A stretch of 64,000 nt of DNA. Source: Sthenelais limicola. Taxonomy: Eukaryota > Annelida > Polychaeta > Phyllodocida > Sigalionidae. Positions 53,306 to 64,000 of the stretch are shown in pieces. The position numbers were made by a program, and so were the translations under genes. The stretch's first letter is position 1, and every line of letters begins with the position of its first letter. The stretch lies in assembly GCA_942159475.1 (NCBI GenBank), contig OW804097.1:4431685-4495684 (forward strand), in the 5' to 3' direction. The notes under the pieces were generated by a model that worked only from the letters and a program-made list of their open reading frames with translations, was not told where the DNA came from and did no database searches.

Positions 53306-53605
53306 CTCAGCTAACATTGAAGCTCAATGTATTCTGCTTGAACCAGGCATGAGACACAAGTTAATTATTCTCAAACTCTATCGTCCACCGTCACCATTAT
53401 GATGTCATTCATTGAAAGGTTGTATGACATCATAAAACATGTTAAGGTAAAAAATGTTAACCTACTATTATGAGGTGACATTAATATCAACTTGCTTGAA
53501 GCCCAGAACGAAATGGTGGGAAACTTCTTGGCTATGACAAATGACAATAACCTTTTGTCCTCTATAGAAAACCCAATAAGGTTCTCAGCTAATTCTAGGT
53601 CTCTA
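53306..53605 (+). pseudogene. LINE endonuclease fragment, left of the 7.6-kb insertion
   Basis: E-A-Q-C-I-L-L-E-P-G, L-Y-R-P-P-S-P near 53385, a stop near 53472, G-D-I-N-I-N-L-L-E-A, and F-S-A-N-S-R-S-L ending at 53605. The next block of the endonuclease (D-V-I-Y-S-D-H-P) appears at 61208, so the intervening 7.6 kb is an insertion. Confidence 0.7.
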
Positions 53606-53689
53606 CCCTATGGGCACTGAGTGCAATGGAGTGCAATGGAGTGCAATGGCGACTGCAATGGGAGTGCAATGGAGTGCAATACAATGCCA

Positions 53690-53762
53690 GTGCAATAAAA
53701 TTACACTCCTATTGCAGTCAAGTCTCTAGTTGAGTGCAATAGGAGTGTAATTCTATTGCACT
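53690..53762. repeat. Inverted repeat in the left subterminal region
   Basis: TGCAATAAAATTACACTCCTATTGCA (first arm) faces GTGCAATAGGAGTGTAATTC and onward across a short spacer; arms of about 26 bp with one mismatch. Confidence 0.7.
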
Positions 53763-55542
53763 TGCATTGCAGTATCTTATTCCTTTGCTATATTACATTC
53801 TACAACAATCATCAAGTTACATTTATTATTTAGATAACTAAAGGATCTTTTCCCATTAAATTATTGCCGTTTTTTTTTATACAAGAATTCCGACTGCAAT
53901 GCCAGTGTATTTCTATTGCGCTACCATTGCGCAATGGCCATTGCATATCTATTGCAGTAATGTAGTGACCATCTTTGGTCTAAATCATTGGAATTTAGCA
54001 TTTTTAGTGTGTATTTAAGTCAGAATTCAGGATTTAAAAGGGTCTACGAGATTCAGGAAAGGGATTCAGAGCTGGATTTAATTTTCCCAGGTAAGGATTG
54101 AAAATAGAAAAACTCCATTGCAAGTATAAACTTGCATGATTCGGGAAATGGGATGTATGAAAAACGGGAAACAGGATGCAAGGTGTGTGTTGGGGGGGGG
54201 GGGGGGGTCTTCCATACCCTGTATTAACCAGTGTCCTATTTATAAGAGTGACCTTGTAACATTTGCTATTCGCAATATAACCTCTGTCTAATTTTGGTCT
54301 TAGCTTTGAAAAAGTGGAGAACAGAATGTTATATAGTAAAATTCACACCTCTTAATGAAAAACGCTAAGTCTTGCATTTCATGGTTGGAAATTAAAGAAA
54401 ATGAAGTTTATAGGACAGGCTTGGGGTATCTTTTCCTGAGGGTATATATTTGTCTCTATATGATCCTAAAAATAACTTCCAGACTAAAATATCAAGGAAT
54501 CTAGAGCCCAAAATGTGAGGAAAGGTCATTTTTGCAATTCTTTCATAGGAATAGCATCGCATGAAATATAACGCAAATAAATATGTGATAATAGTCATGA
54601 TTAGGTAGTTTCAGAAAAACTGCCACCATCTTGCGAGATCTTCACCGATTTGGATCATTCAAATTTTTACATGATGCTGACAGTGTTACGGTTCTGTAAA
54701 TGTACACTCTCACCTTGTAGATTAAAGATCTTTTCCCCTGACAGCGTTAACGAGACGCGTAACATTTCGGAAAATTCCGTCGCGTATTGTGACCGTCGCA
54801 TAAGATAATAACAATATTATAGCTTCACTGTCCTCATGACCAATTGTGGGCCCAATCGACCAATATACCTTCATTCAAAACACGATTCACCCCTCCCTGC
54901 ATTATTACTCAATTATTGCTTATTAACAATCATTTTAAATAGACTGACCTTGCAAAAATTATCGTGATTCCTGAATACACAATAACTTCTGTTTAAGTTT
55001 AACCTTAGCTTTCAGAAGTGTGAACATTATCTGATAACGTGTGAAAATGATACCACACCCATGTGAGTATGGGTGAGCGAAAAGGGGCATTGACAGGTGA
55101 TAAAACCTAAATGTGCCTCATGTAGAAAATCGCATATGTACATATCTTGAGACATGGTACAATACGCATTTGGGCAATCAATGATGTTGTGATTGATCAT
55201 CTACATGCACAACACCGTGCCTGGGGTATAGTTTACATTAGCCCTGAGAAGCACACAAGTTAAAGATGGGGCGCTTTGCCATTGCTTCTGCTCTTTGATA
55301 TAAACCAGGATTTATTCAGATCGGTGCATATAGGATTTAAATAGGATTTATTTTTTCCTTTTAAAATGATGGTATTTGCCTTTTTTGGAATTATCATTAG
55401 CATTTGGCATGTTCATTATAACATGAAGCACAGCTAGGACTAACAATTGCAATGGGCTACGCGCAGATTTCATCTTTGATAAGGGTGCAACGAATGGGTG
55501 ATAACTTTTAGACCAATACACCATTTGCAATTGCTCAAATAT

Positions 55543-57443
55543 ATATATATGGTCGAATCCTACGAAAGTGGTGCACTTTTGGAAAATGTTGATAGCCCAG
55601 AATCGTTTTTATTTCTGACCTATTCTATAGTGTAAGTCCACGACCATCCATGTTCAAAATGATATTCACTAAATCCTAATATTGGCAAAGATATAAGGAT
55701 TTCACTAAAAAAGACTATATTATGCGTAATGCTACGAAACGACCAGTGTTGTGGCTGTTAAACCTTAAAGTAGCCATCTAATATAGTTTGACTAACATTC
55801 TATTGTGTTTTATATTGAAGATAAATGGTTTAATTATATATATGGTATCTGAAGAAGATTGTATTCATACATTTTCATACCATTATTCAATTCATGAAAA
55901 CAAGTAAGAAATCTGGGATCACTTTCAATCTGACCTTATATACCATCTTTTCTTTGTACTCATTTATATATGGATTCGTTTCTCAAGCTATAATTTAATC
56001 ATAAATGTCTGGAAATATGCTTTCGTTTGGTGCATTGTTTGTTGAAACCATCCTAGTAGATTTGAAAATAGCAGCAAATGAAAAATCGTTTCGTAGCATT
56101 ACGCATGGATTAATTGTGTCTTTAGAATTCTATATTTTACAGTAAAGAACTTGAAATTATCAAAATATATTGCTGGAATATTTATTAATTGGATTATATC
56201 AATAATCAGTGTTAAATTCTAACATATGTATATGTAAATTTCATTATATTGTTATCTTCCCATCTCTCCAGGCCCAAATAATTGCAAATCAAAATTGACA
56301 ATTATCTTTATGAATCCTACAAAAACATAAATATATATAAATCCAATGCATAATATCTCATTTTTTCAAACGTAGATTGTTTGGATGAGTATTGGTTCCT
56401 AAGAAAATCGATCAGAAATGTTTAATTGTGCAAGAAATAGTCTCCAATACATGTATTTTGTAGCATTATGCCGTTTCGTAGCATTACGTTCGTTTCGTAG
56501 CATTACTCATTCAGGTTAGTATCTGTGTAAATGTGGTATCTTACTATCAATTTTTTTTTAAAAAAATGTTATTTTCATCATAAAATGGTGTTTGATTCAT
56601 TAGCTTTATATAGTGAAACTATTTTTCACCAATATATATATAAAGCAAAGAGCAATAACATGTCGTTTCGTAGCATTACTGATGTCCCACATACTATTTA
56701 AAAGATTGTGAATATAAGCTTAAGAAATATCACAATCTCCTTCTTTTTTCAGTGTTGACAAACACATAATATGTTTGTGCTTCAATGAAGCTGGGTAAGA
56801 ATATGATTCAATGGTTATCAATATTAATGCAATACATTCAAAATGGCCGTTTCGTAGCATTACTCAAGGGGCTGGATGAAATACTGTATTTTTAGAGTGA
56901 TTATGCCTAATTGAGGTTAATAGTTCCGAGAAATATTTATTACCTATATCCTAAAATGATGTACAATTTAGGGTCTTTATACAGTGAAAATATTTTTAAC
57001 TAATATATATAAGCAATGAGCAATCACAGGTCGTTTCGTAGCATTACGATTTTGCCCATTTTGCACATACTTTTTAAAAGATTGTAAATAAAAGTGGGAA
57101 AGATCAAAATCTCCATAATGTTTACAGTGGTGACACATAAATAACATTCTGGAGCTTCAATGAAGTTGGGTGAAATGAAGTTCAAGGGTCTTTTAATAAT
57201 TCTTGCAAGCCATATAAAGTGGTCGTTTCGTAGCATTACGTTATTTAGAAATAATCCTAATGTAAAATCTAAGGGCTTGAAAATGCTTCAAATTTTATTT
57301 TTGATATATCATTTTAAAAAGCTGGTGCCAGACTATCATTTAAGTATAATCAGCATTGTTTAAACAATGAAATGAAATATCAATTGAGATTAAAAAGAAA
57401 ACGGCAAGAATGCACCACTTTCGTAGGATTCGACCATATATAT
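55543..57443. mobile_element. 1.9-kb nested TIR element with internal motif array
   Basis: The arms 55543-55575 and 57411-57443 are perfect 33-bp inverted repeats (core GGTCGAATCCTACGAAAGTG, AT-repeat outside). No protein-like frame. Inside are eight exact copies of GTTTCGTAGCATTAC: one inverted near the left end (55726-55740) and seven direct at 56088, 56473, 56492, 56665, 56849, 57033 and 57225, plus a degenerate one at 56455. The motif complement (AATGCTACGAAAC) resembles the TIR core (AATCCTACGAAAG). TA/AT flanks allow a TA target site but do not prove it. Confidence 0.75.
56508..57239 (+). repeat. About 370-bp tandem duplication carrying paired motifs
   Basis: 56583-56679 resembles 56955-57047, and 56680-56863 resembles 57048-57239, each shifted by about 370 bp. 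Every unit contains two GTTTCGTAGCATTAC motifs about 185 bp apart. The copies are diverged but alignable by eye. Confidence 0.65.
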
Positions 57444-58063
57444 GATTATTTATTTGATGCTTTTTCATAAATTAATCCGGGCTTAACTAACAAATCTTTG
57501 TGTTCAATAAGTTAGCTTCTAACATCTCCTACATTATCCACTTTGTTGTTTTAAGGTATTCTAGAAAATGGAATTTATATTCATATCGTAAATATTAGAG
57601 TGGATTATATTCTTAATATAAGAGGGCTGCAATGCGACAACCGTTGTGTCTTCCAGAGGGAGAGGCTTGCCGGCTCAATGTGTGTGGGTTCAGGTAGATG
57701 ATACATGGGTGGGTGGTGTGTCAAGTGCAAAATGTCACCTAGGTGCATGAGTGTGAAATCTTTGTTAAGTCCAACCCTTTATTATTGTTTTATCAATGTT
57801 ATATACGCACAGTATATTGTCATGATTTGTTATCTTCATATCAGACTCCTCGAGAGAAAAAACACAAAAAGGTCTTTTAATATCCTGCTCATTATCCTCA
57901 TGTGTGCGAATTTATATTGTGTGCAAATATTTCCTTAACTTAAATAATGTATCACAGTACATATATATTATATAATTATGTATATTGATATGGTCATCAA
58001 AGAGACATAATGCGAACAAGCACCCTTAGATATATTATTATTTCAGTACACATCAGCACATGT

Positions 58064-58086
58064 ATGTATGTATGTATGTATGTAGC
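58064..58086 (+). repeat. (ATGT)n microsatellite
   Basis: About six uninterrupted TATG/ATGT units inside the 7.6-kb element. Confidence 0.85.
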
Positions 58087-58721
58087 CTATGTATGAGGAG
58101 AGTATATATAAAATACTTATGTAATCAAACAGAATTTAGGCAAATCCATTTTTCTACTTGCTATACTGTTTTTTTCTAAATCCAACCAAGTCTTGATTTG
58201 AAAGAGACTCTTTTATTCTATAACATATAAAATAATATACATAGGGCCTAATAGGATGACTTAGCCTAAATGATTTGTCCCTCGGCCTATGTGATGTCTC
58301 CGACTATAGGCCTATATCTAGGTCAGATTTTCAGAAAAATTAGCAGCTCTACATATTCAGTAATTTCGCCTAAATTCTGCAAAAAATGATAAGTTTTGGA
58401 TATTTATGAGTATATTAAATTGGTATCGCATTGATTTATAGTATCAGTTCTGTTATGTTAAACAGCATTTTGAAGCTCATTTTTGTCTTAAATGTGGGTT
58501 ATTTCAGAGGATTGGTGAAGGCAAATTGTACATTTGTCTGAAAATCTGACCCATATACTATATAGGCCCAATAGTTCTTATTATACAATAATACCTTATT
58601 AGCAACGATTGCAAAAATAGGTACAAATAATGGTTCTATTAACATGGGAGTTTAGGACAGTTGAGGAGATATGTTAGGGTATTAAATACAATTTAAATTT
58701 TGCAAAAGGCTCAAATATATT

Positions 58722-58915
58722 TTGAGCAATGAACATAAGTATTTGGAGATTATTTTAGACATTATTTCGGCGACCAATGGATTAGAACCGATGCGCCACC
58801 TAGTGTATTGGCTTGTGGGCGTGGTAGGCCTAACAAACAGCTGGACATCGCCCTCCATTTTGGAACTAGACTTTAATTCTACAAGGCTGGAATTCTCGCA
58901 TAAAAGACCATCAGG
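58722..58915 (+). other. Possible exon inside the 7.6-kb element
   Basis: Higher-GC stretch open for about 64 codons and followed by a CAG-GTAAGG donor at 58916; ends R-R-P/K-R-P-S-G-like in one frame. It could be a captured host exon or chance. A second isolated CCCAG-GTAAGG donor lies at 54091. Confidence 0.2.
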
Positions 58916-59519
58916 TAAGGAGCATTATAGTACTCATCCTTTAATACAAAAGGATAGCAATTGAATGGCTCAATCGTAAAAACTATTGATTTCTTTCCAA
59001 GGAAAAATTTGTTGGTATAATTCAAGTTATGCAACGTTACACAAAACAATTTAAAATGGCGGCTTAAAGCCAAACAAACAATGCCGTAGTGGTTGTGTGA
59101 GTCTCTTCGGCCCATCGCCTACACCTCTCTCGCACTGACACCTCCATGCCGCTCACACTGCGGCAAGCTCGGTCACCTAACAAGCTTGTCAAAGCACTAA
59201 CACCTGTGCCGGGAATTACGGCAGTTGTGTCCGCCAACCATTGCTTGGGGGAGTTGGGACCCACTGTGTCAGGGGTGAAGAATGCTTAGACTTCCAAGGG
59301 TATGTGGCAACGTAATTTGTATGGGATTTTCAGCTGAAAAACCACCCCTTTTCCCATGAAAAAGCTGACTTTTCAACCCTAAAAAAAACTGAAAAAACGC
59401 GGACATTTTAAAAGTCATAGGACATGTAAATGTACATTTCTCATATCATTTCTTTGAGTAACAATTTACTGAATATATATTTACTATAACTAGACTGCCC
59501 ACCTTTACAAGGGTAGTCA

Positions 59520-59573
59520 CCGCCTCCCCTTGTAAGGGGCGGGAGGTTGAATAACCTACTCAAGGGGAGGCGG
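59520..59573. repeat. 13-bp perfect inverted repeat, 28-bp loop
   Basis: CCGCCTCCCCTTG (59520-59532) and CAAGGGGAGGCGG (59561-59573). Confidence 0.8.
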
Positions 59574-60077
59574 ATTCAGAGGTATGTTAGGGGGAGGGAG
59601 AGGTTGGTGTTGAAATGAACGTCGATGGCCCCAGTCCCTATGGTTATGATGGGTTGATAACTTTTGGTACGTAATTATGATGAAGAAGGGTTATATTATG
59701 TACTATATATTATATCGAACAATATGTGAATCTATTAGTCTGCCATATATGATATTTTGGTTGAGACATACATATCTCACTTTATTTAACTTACTCTTGT
59801 TTTACTGTATTTCCTATGTACACTAGGTTGAGAGCAAAACTTGCCGGCCTGTAAATAATCCTGTACTGGATTCACTCACTAGCTATTAGACATGGGTTTT
59901 AAAACTCGACGTATGGTTTTACCCAAGCAAACTGTAATATATATTAGGCTTTTATGTGTAGATAAAGGGAACGGTAGGAAGACCTAGGTGTAAATCCTAT
60001 AAGGTACCTAGAAACCTGTAGACCTGTTCATCGTACAAAAATTAATGTAAAAACTCAGTGATGATGACTAAAAGATA

Positions 60078-60113
60078 TTTCTATTCTATTCTATTCTATT
60101 CTATTCTATTCTA
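60078..60113 (+). repeat. (TTCTA)n microsatellite
   Basis: About seven copies of TTCTA. Confidence 0.9.
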
Positions 60114-60913
60114 AGTATTATTATGTAGATGTGGAGAGTAATACATGTACAGTTATACATGTACATGAATAACAATTAATATGATTTCTGGCAAAGTATT
60201 CTGCACAGGGCGAAAATGCCTTTTCGAAGAAAATCATTGAGTATTAACAGCTATATGAGGGCGGTACTTTGACTGTGGGTGGTTCTTTGACTGCCGACCT
60301 TAAGGCATACATGCCATGTAAAAGAAGATACATATTACGCATACTGAATCTGAAGAAGCTTTCTTTTTTTCTTTTATTCATATTTTGTTATCAATATTTA
60401 TCTAATCTTATGTAATACTGTATGACTGAGAATAACGTCCGATAGGACGCAATGTTATTGCAGAATAAGCGCTTTAAAACAAAACATAAATGATAAATAT
60501 GTATAGCATACCATGAGTAATTTCCCAGAGAAGAAGAGAGGGTATGATGTATTTTCTAAGTGTTATCGACCCCATGAAGATCACGTTTTGTTGACAGATT
60601 GAATAAAACATTTTTTTAAAAAAATGTAAATGATAAAATAATACATTCATGTTCTTATCATTTCAGGAACGTTGATGCTAAACAACAATATGATTCATGA
60701 TGGTGTCATGATGGTGTCATGATAAAGCAAAATGTTACATTTTAACTGAATAAACTGTATATGATGTAACCATTGTCTTGTCTTTTCTTGCTTAAATTTC
60801 GCTGATAATAAGTCATCTCTTTTTCATACAGCATGGTACAGTACATTACCGTAATTGCAATATTATATTGTATATAAACAAACCATAATTAAAGCTAATA
60901 TTTTCCGTTTTCA

Positions 60914-60986
60914 CCCCCGCGAAATTGACCATCCCCGTCCCCCCCCCCCCCGCGAAATTGACCACCCCCGTCCCCCCCCCCCCCCC
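60914..60986 (+). repeat. C-rich tandem duplication
   Basis: CCCCCGCGAAATTGACCA followed by a C-run occurs twice in tandem; the C-runs may be length-variable or misassembled. Confidence 0.7.
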
Positions 60987-61206
60987 TGAAGCCTGGCCCA
61001 CGACGCTCCCGCTGCGCTAAAAATAGATTTCTGAGTGCAAAAAAAGCCCATTCTATTGCAGTCACATAGCGTTTTCATTGCGCAATGGCTATTGCGGTCA
61101 CATAGCGCAATAAGTGGTTACACCCATTGCGGTCACATTGCACAATCATTGCGCTATGTGAACGCAATAGTGAGTGCAATGATTGCACTCAAATGCCCAT
61201 AGGGTA

Positions 61207-62890
61207 TTGATGTTATTTACTCAGACCATCCACGTAATACTAAGTTTGGGTGTTAGAGAATGTAATATATCCGATCATCTTTGTACCTATTCTCATTTTA
61301 AAAAGGATAAAGGGCTTATCACAATTGCAACTAGAACTGGTCGTAAATATTATAAATTGTATGAAGATCACTTGAATGGTTACCTACAACCTTATATTGA
61401 TCATGTTCAATGTTTTGGAGATCAACAAGTTAGTTCTGAGGTGATATGGAACAACTTAAAAACATTTATTGTTCATTACCTTGATGAGCACTGTACTCTT
61501 GAAAATACCAGAATAATACGAAAAGGTAAATTTAACTCAGTCACGATTATATACTAATGATCCAAGATAGGGAGAGATTGTTTAAGAGAGCCACAATATC
61601 CGGTTCACAGGAATTATGTAGGCAAGCTGTAGAACTGAGAAAAACAATCAATCAGAGAATAGAACAGAATAGAACAGAATAGAACGGAAAAAAAGGAAGA
61701 GATAAAATCAGATCAATGCATCAAAACAGTTAAAAGTTTTGGAGAAAAATAAATAATCTATTTGGAAAGGGAGGAAAATCCCTACCAACAACCTTTTTGC
61801 ATAAAGGTGAGATTGTAAAATATATTCAAGCTCGCAAATACTTAAACTCCTTCTTTAGCCAACAAGGTAGTTCAGAGAATGGGACTGGACATAGTTATAT
61901 AAATTACCTCTTACCAGAAATCTCAATTCAAAGTAGTAGTAACATCCTGATTACTGAATCCATAGTAAGAATTAATATTATTTTCATCTCCCTTAATCCA
62001 TTTCTCAGCTTATGATACAGATGATAAAAATATACTCTTCTGATAAAAATATGTATTAAAACTTGTACAATGCCAATCGACTGGAAAGAATATGTAATCA
62101 AACCTATCCCAAAGGAAGGGGACCTTCACTCATTTAACAATCTGAGGCCTATAGCTCTTGTACCGCTAATGTCAAAATTACTAGAGAAATTATTGTATCA
62201 ACCTCTCACAGCACATATGGAAAGGAATAACCTTTTCACTGAAAGTCAAAGTTTTAGGCATAATCACACTACTGACAGAATGACTGAATTTTTAGCGCCT
62301 ATTCTAAATGGAATAAATGCTGGGAAAGTAGCAATGGCCTCTTATTTTGATATCGGGAAGGCTATGAACTGTTTGAACCATGGTATCCTAAAATTTAAGC
62401 GTGAGTACTATAAATTCAACCCAAATTTCATAAGGATAATTATGAACTATCTCAAAGATAACATAAAACAGTTGTCAATAATATTACATCCACCACCAGA
62501 ATAGTAGATAATTATATTATATCACCTTATACGCTAGTGATACAGCCAATAGTGTCTCAGGAATTGATCACAACAAATGCGCTGAGGTCAGCCAAATAGC
62601 AGATAAAAATGTGAACAACTGGATGAGCTCTGATATGCTTAGACTTAATGAGAAAAAATGCATAACCCAATTTATTGGCACAAAGAACAAACTGAAAAAA
62701 AAGAAACATCCAAAAATAATACATGGTCAACAAATACCTTGTAAAATGGTAGTAAATTATCTGCCATGTTCAAGCTCATTCAATTGAATCGCATAAGAAA
62801 ATACAGACTAATATGACAAAAACAATCATCAAAACACATGTTCTCTCTCTGATGCAATATGGCCTCTTTTTAATGGGACTCTCTCATGGA
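61207..62890 (+). pseudogene. LINE, right part: endonuclease end, linker, RT
   Basis: It continues the endonuclease cut at 53605 (D-V-I-Y-S-D-H-P, N-I-S-D-H-L). Linker to about 61557, a 10-bp AGAATAGAAC repeat near 61660, then a broken stretch and RT fingers from 62070: P-I-P-K-E-G-D, L-R-P-I-A-L-V-P, Y-F-D-I-G-K-A near 62345. After a stop at 62502 the Y-A-D-D position reads Y-A-S-D-T near 62530, so the catalytic Asp is lost. The thumb start (L-S-L-M-Q-Y-G) ends near 62890 at a junction with DIRS-type sequence. Confidence 0.65.
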
Positions 62891-62898
62891 AATATCTT

Positions 62899-63245
62899 TG
62901 GTGGCTGGGATATTCATAATACTTTATGTCCCAACTCTATTGATCCTCCTATTTTGGACATAGAATCTGCCTCCAACATTAATTTATTGGAATTTAGGCC
63001 AGGTATTATAGCGGTTAGGCGCTGGCGTCGCCTGTTAAAAGATAAAATTGTTCTTATCCGCACCAATAATACCCAGGTAGGGTATATGCTTGCTACTGGC
63101 AGAAGCTGCAACAAGAAGGCTATGGATTTGTTGAGGGAATTATTTTGGTACTGCTCGATATAATATTCATTTATTATCTTGTCACTTTTCCTCCATTGCA
63201 AATTCTTATGCTGAAGCTTTGTCTAGAATTTATTCAATAAACTAG
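62899..63245 (+). pseudogene. DIRS-type RNase H fragment
   Basis: N-I-N-L-L-E-F-R-P-G-I near 62980, I-V-L-I-R-T-N-N-T-Q-V-G, D-L-L-R-E-L-F-W, and in the next frame Y-A-E-A-L-S-R-I at 63210 match the RNase H end of DIRS elements. The usual Asp of R-x-D-N is Asn here, and a shift near 63160 is needed. Confidence 0.55.
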
Positions 63246-63389
63246 ATAAATTGTATGATGGTTTACCATGTCTTTTCTACTTGTTGTCTTAACAGCTTCC
63301 ATGACGAATCTCCAAAAGAAATGTAAAAGGAGTGGACCCTATGTGTTGGTCGGAAAAGTTCTTTGAGAGCACGGAAGTCCCAATGGACT

Positions 63390-64000
63390 AGGTAGTTTTC
63401 ATTGTGCGAATTGTACAATTTTGACCCATTACCAGCTTCTGTAGACACTGTTTGTTTGTATATTACTCATTTGTCAACTCAAGTAAAATACTCAACTATA
63501 ACTAATTGTATTAGTTCTCTATGGTCCTTGCACAAGTATTTCGGTATGGAACAAGTTGCAAAAGTTATTTTTCTGGTAAAATGTACACTACAAGGGACCA
63601 GACGCCTCCTAGGAGACACTGTGGTCCAGATTTCCACTACTCCCTTCTCATTTAATTCGTATATTTGATATTTTTGATTATACTTCCTTACCAGACCTAT
63701 TGTTTTGGTGTTCTACTTGCCTTGCTTTCAGATGTCTTTTTCGAAAGAGTAACTTCACTGACTCTGGTCATGTTATTTTAGCATCTGACATTGAATTCAC
63801 AGATTATAGGCTACGTCTTATATTGAGATCTACGAAAATGATCCAATTTGCTCAAGGAAAGGTTATTATTCCTGTAGTTGCTGCAAAGAATTCCTTGATT
63901 TGCCCAGTCAAATGGCTAGGTATTTATTTACGGATGTTTGATATTCCTCTGGAGGGACCCTTATTTAGGTTACATTCTGGTAAACCTATGTCTTACGCTT
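63390..64000 (+). pseudogene. DIRS-type tyrosine recombinase, runs off the window
   Basis: N-F-D-P-L-P-A-S-V, Y-I-T-H-L-S, Y-S-T-I-T-N form the N-terminal core-binding domain (63417-63520), then G-T-R-R-L-L-G. A shift near 63650 leads to F-R-C-L-F-R-K-S-N with the first catalytic Arg, S-D-I-E-F-T, I-C-P-V-K-W. The remaining catalytic residues lie beyond 64000. It follows the RNase H fragment in the order expected for DIRS elements. Confidence 0.6.

Larger units (their letters stand above)
53606..61204. mobile_element. 7.6-kb TIR element without recognisable transposase
   Basis: It begins CCCTATGGGCACTGAGTGCA and ends with the complement of CCCTATGGGCATTTGAGTGC. TA lies on both sides (53604-53605, 61205-61206), and the flanks are consecutive parts of one LINE endonuclease. 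Both subterminal regions (53606-53960, 61030-61195) are crowded with TTGCAAT-, GTGCAATGG- and ATTGCGCAAT-type motifs and inverted repeats. Inside lie a nested TIR element (55543-57443) and microsatellites. No frame longer than about 80 codons looks protein-like, so it is non-autonomous or has lost its gene. Superfamily not assigned. Confidence 0.7.

Noticed and set aside
53606..61204. Assignment of the 7.6-kb element to piggyBac because of CCCT termini
   Set aside because: Flanks are TA, not TTAA, and no transposase was found.

Overview
The window looks like nuclear DNA of an invertebrate animal, most likely a lophotrochozoan such as a mollusc. The evidence is GT/AG-bounded exon-like segments, AT-rich spacers, no prokaryotic gene organisation, and a dense load of animal transposable elements: non-LTR retrotransposons with APE endonuclease, tyrosine-recombinase (DIRS/Ngaro-type) retroelements, Gypsy LTR elements, Merlin, TA-flanked MITE-like elements and a SINE. 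The SINE starts with a GTGA-rich head and a CGCC-GGCG hairpin that reminds me of gastropod SINEs; this is memory-based and weak. I see no rRNA, tRNA or CRISPR, and no intact host gene. Layout: 1-891 holds duplicated Ser/Thr-rich exon-like pieces of a host gene. 908-7119 is a Ngaro-like element (gag, RT-RNase H, tyrosine recombinase, split terminal repeat), itself hit by a truncated LINE. 7441-15314 is a set of decayed fragments: LINE, Gypsy RT, a minus-strand LINE with perfect 13-bp TSDs, a recombinase remnant, a SINE, a solo LTR and a TA MITE. 15440-29880 is a LINE split in its RT domain by a young 11.9-kb Gypsy element (16564-28447; 447-bp LTRs with about 3 differences by eye). 30505-34363 holds exon-like pieces of unknown genes, including an Ala-Ser-Pro tandem-repeat exon and an SGNH-like fragment. 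34890-36740 holds LINE ORF1 remnants. 36974-38136 is a second copy of the host gene (LRR-N-terminal-like exon plus Ser/Thr-rich exon), with a solo LTR in the intron. 38494-53305 is a mosaic of DIRS-type and LINE fragments, a Merlin remnant and PHD plus FLYWCH zinc-finger exons. 53306-62890 is a LINE split by a 7.6-kb TIR element (53606-61204), which contains a 1.9-kb nested TIR element carrying an array of a 15-bp motif. 62899-64000 is a DIRS-type RNase H and recombinase that runs off the window. The most interesting system is the Gypsy element. Gag (796 codons) overlaps pol in the -1 frame, with a textbook slippery heptamer in the correct frame followed by a stem-loop enclosing the gag stop. 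The protease active site reads D-W-G-A. Downstream of pol and an about 630-bp spacer with two AATAAA signals lies a third reading frame of about 930 codons with zinc-finger-like, coiled-coil and proline-rich segments that does not look like an envelope gene. It is broken by a SINE and a stop codon, and pol by a 2-nt insertion. Second is the nested TIR element, whose internal array of eight exact GTTTCGTAGCATTAC copies (one inverted) resembles the core of its own terminal repeat.
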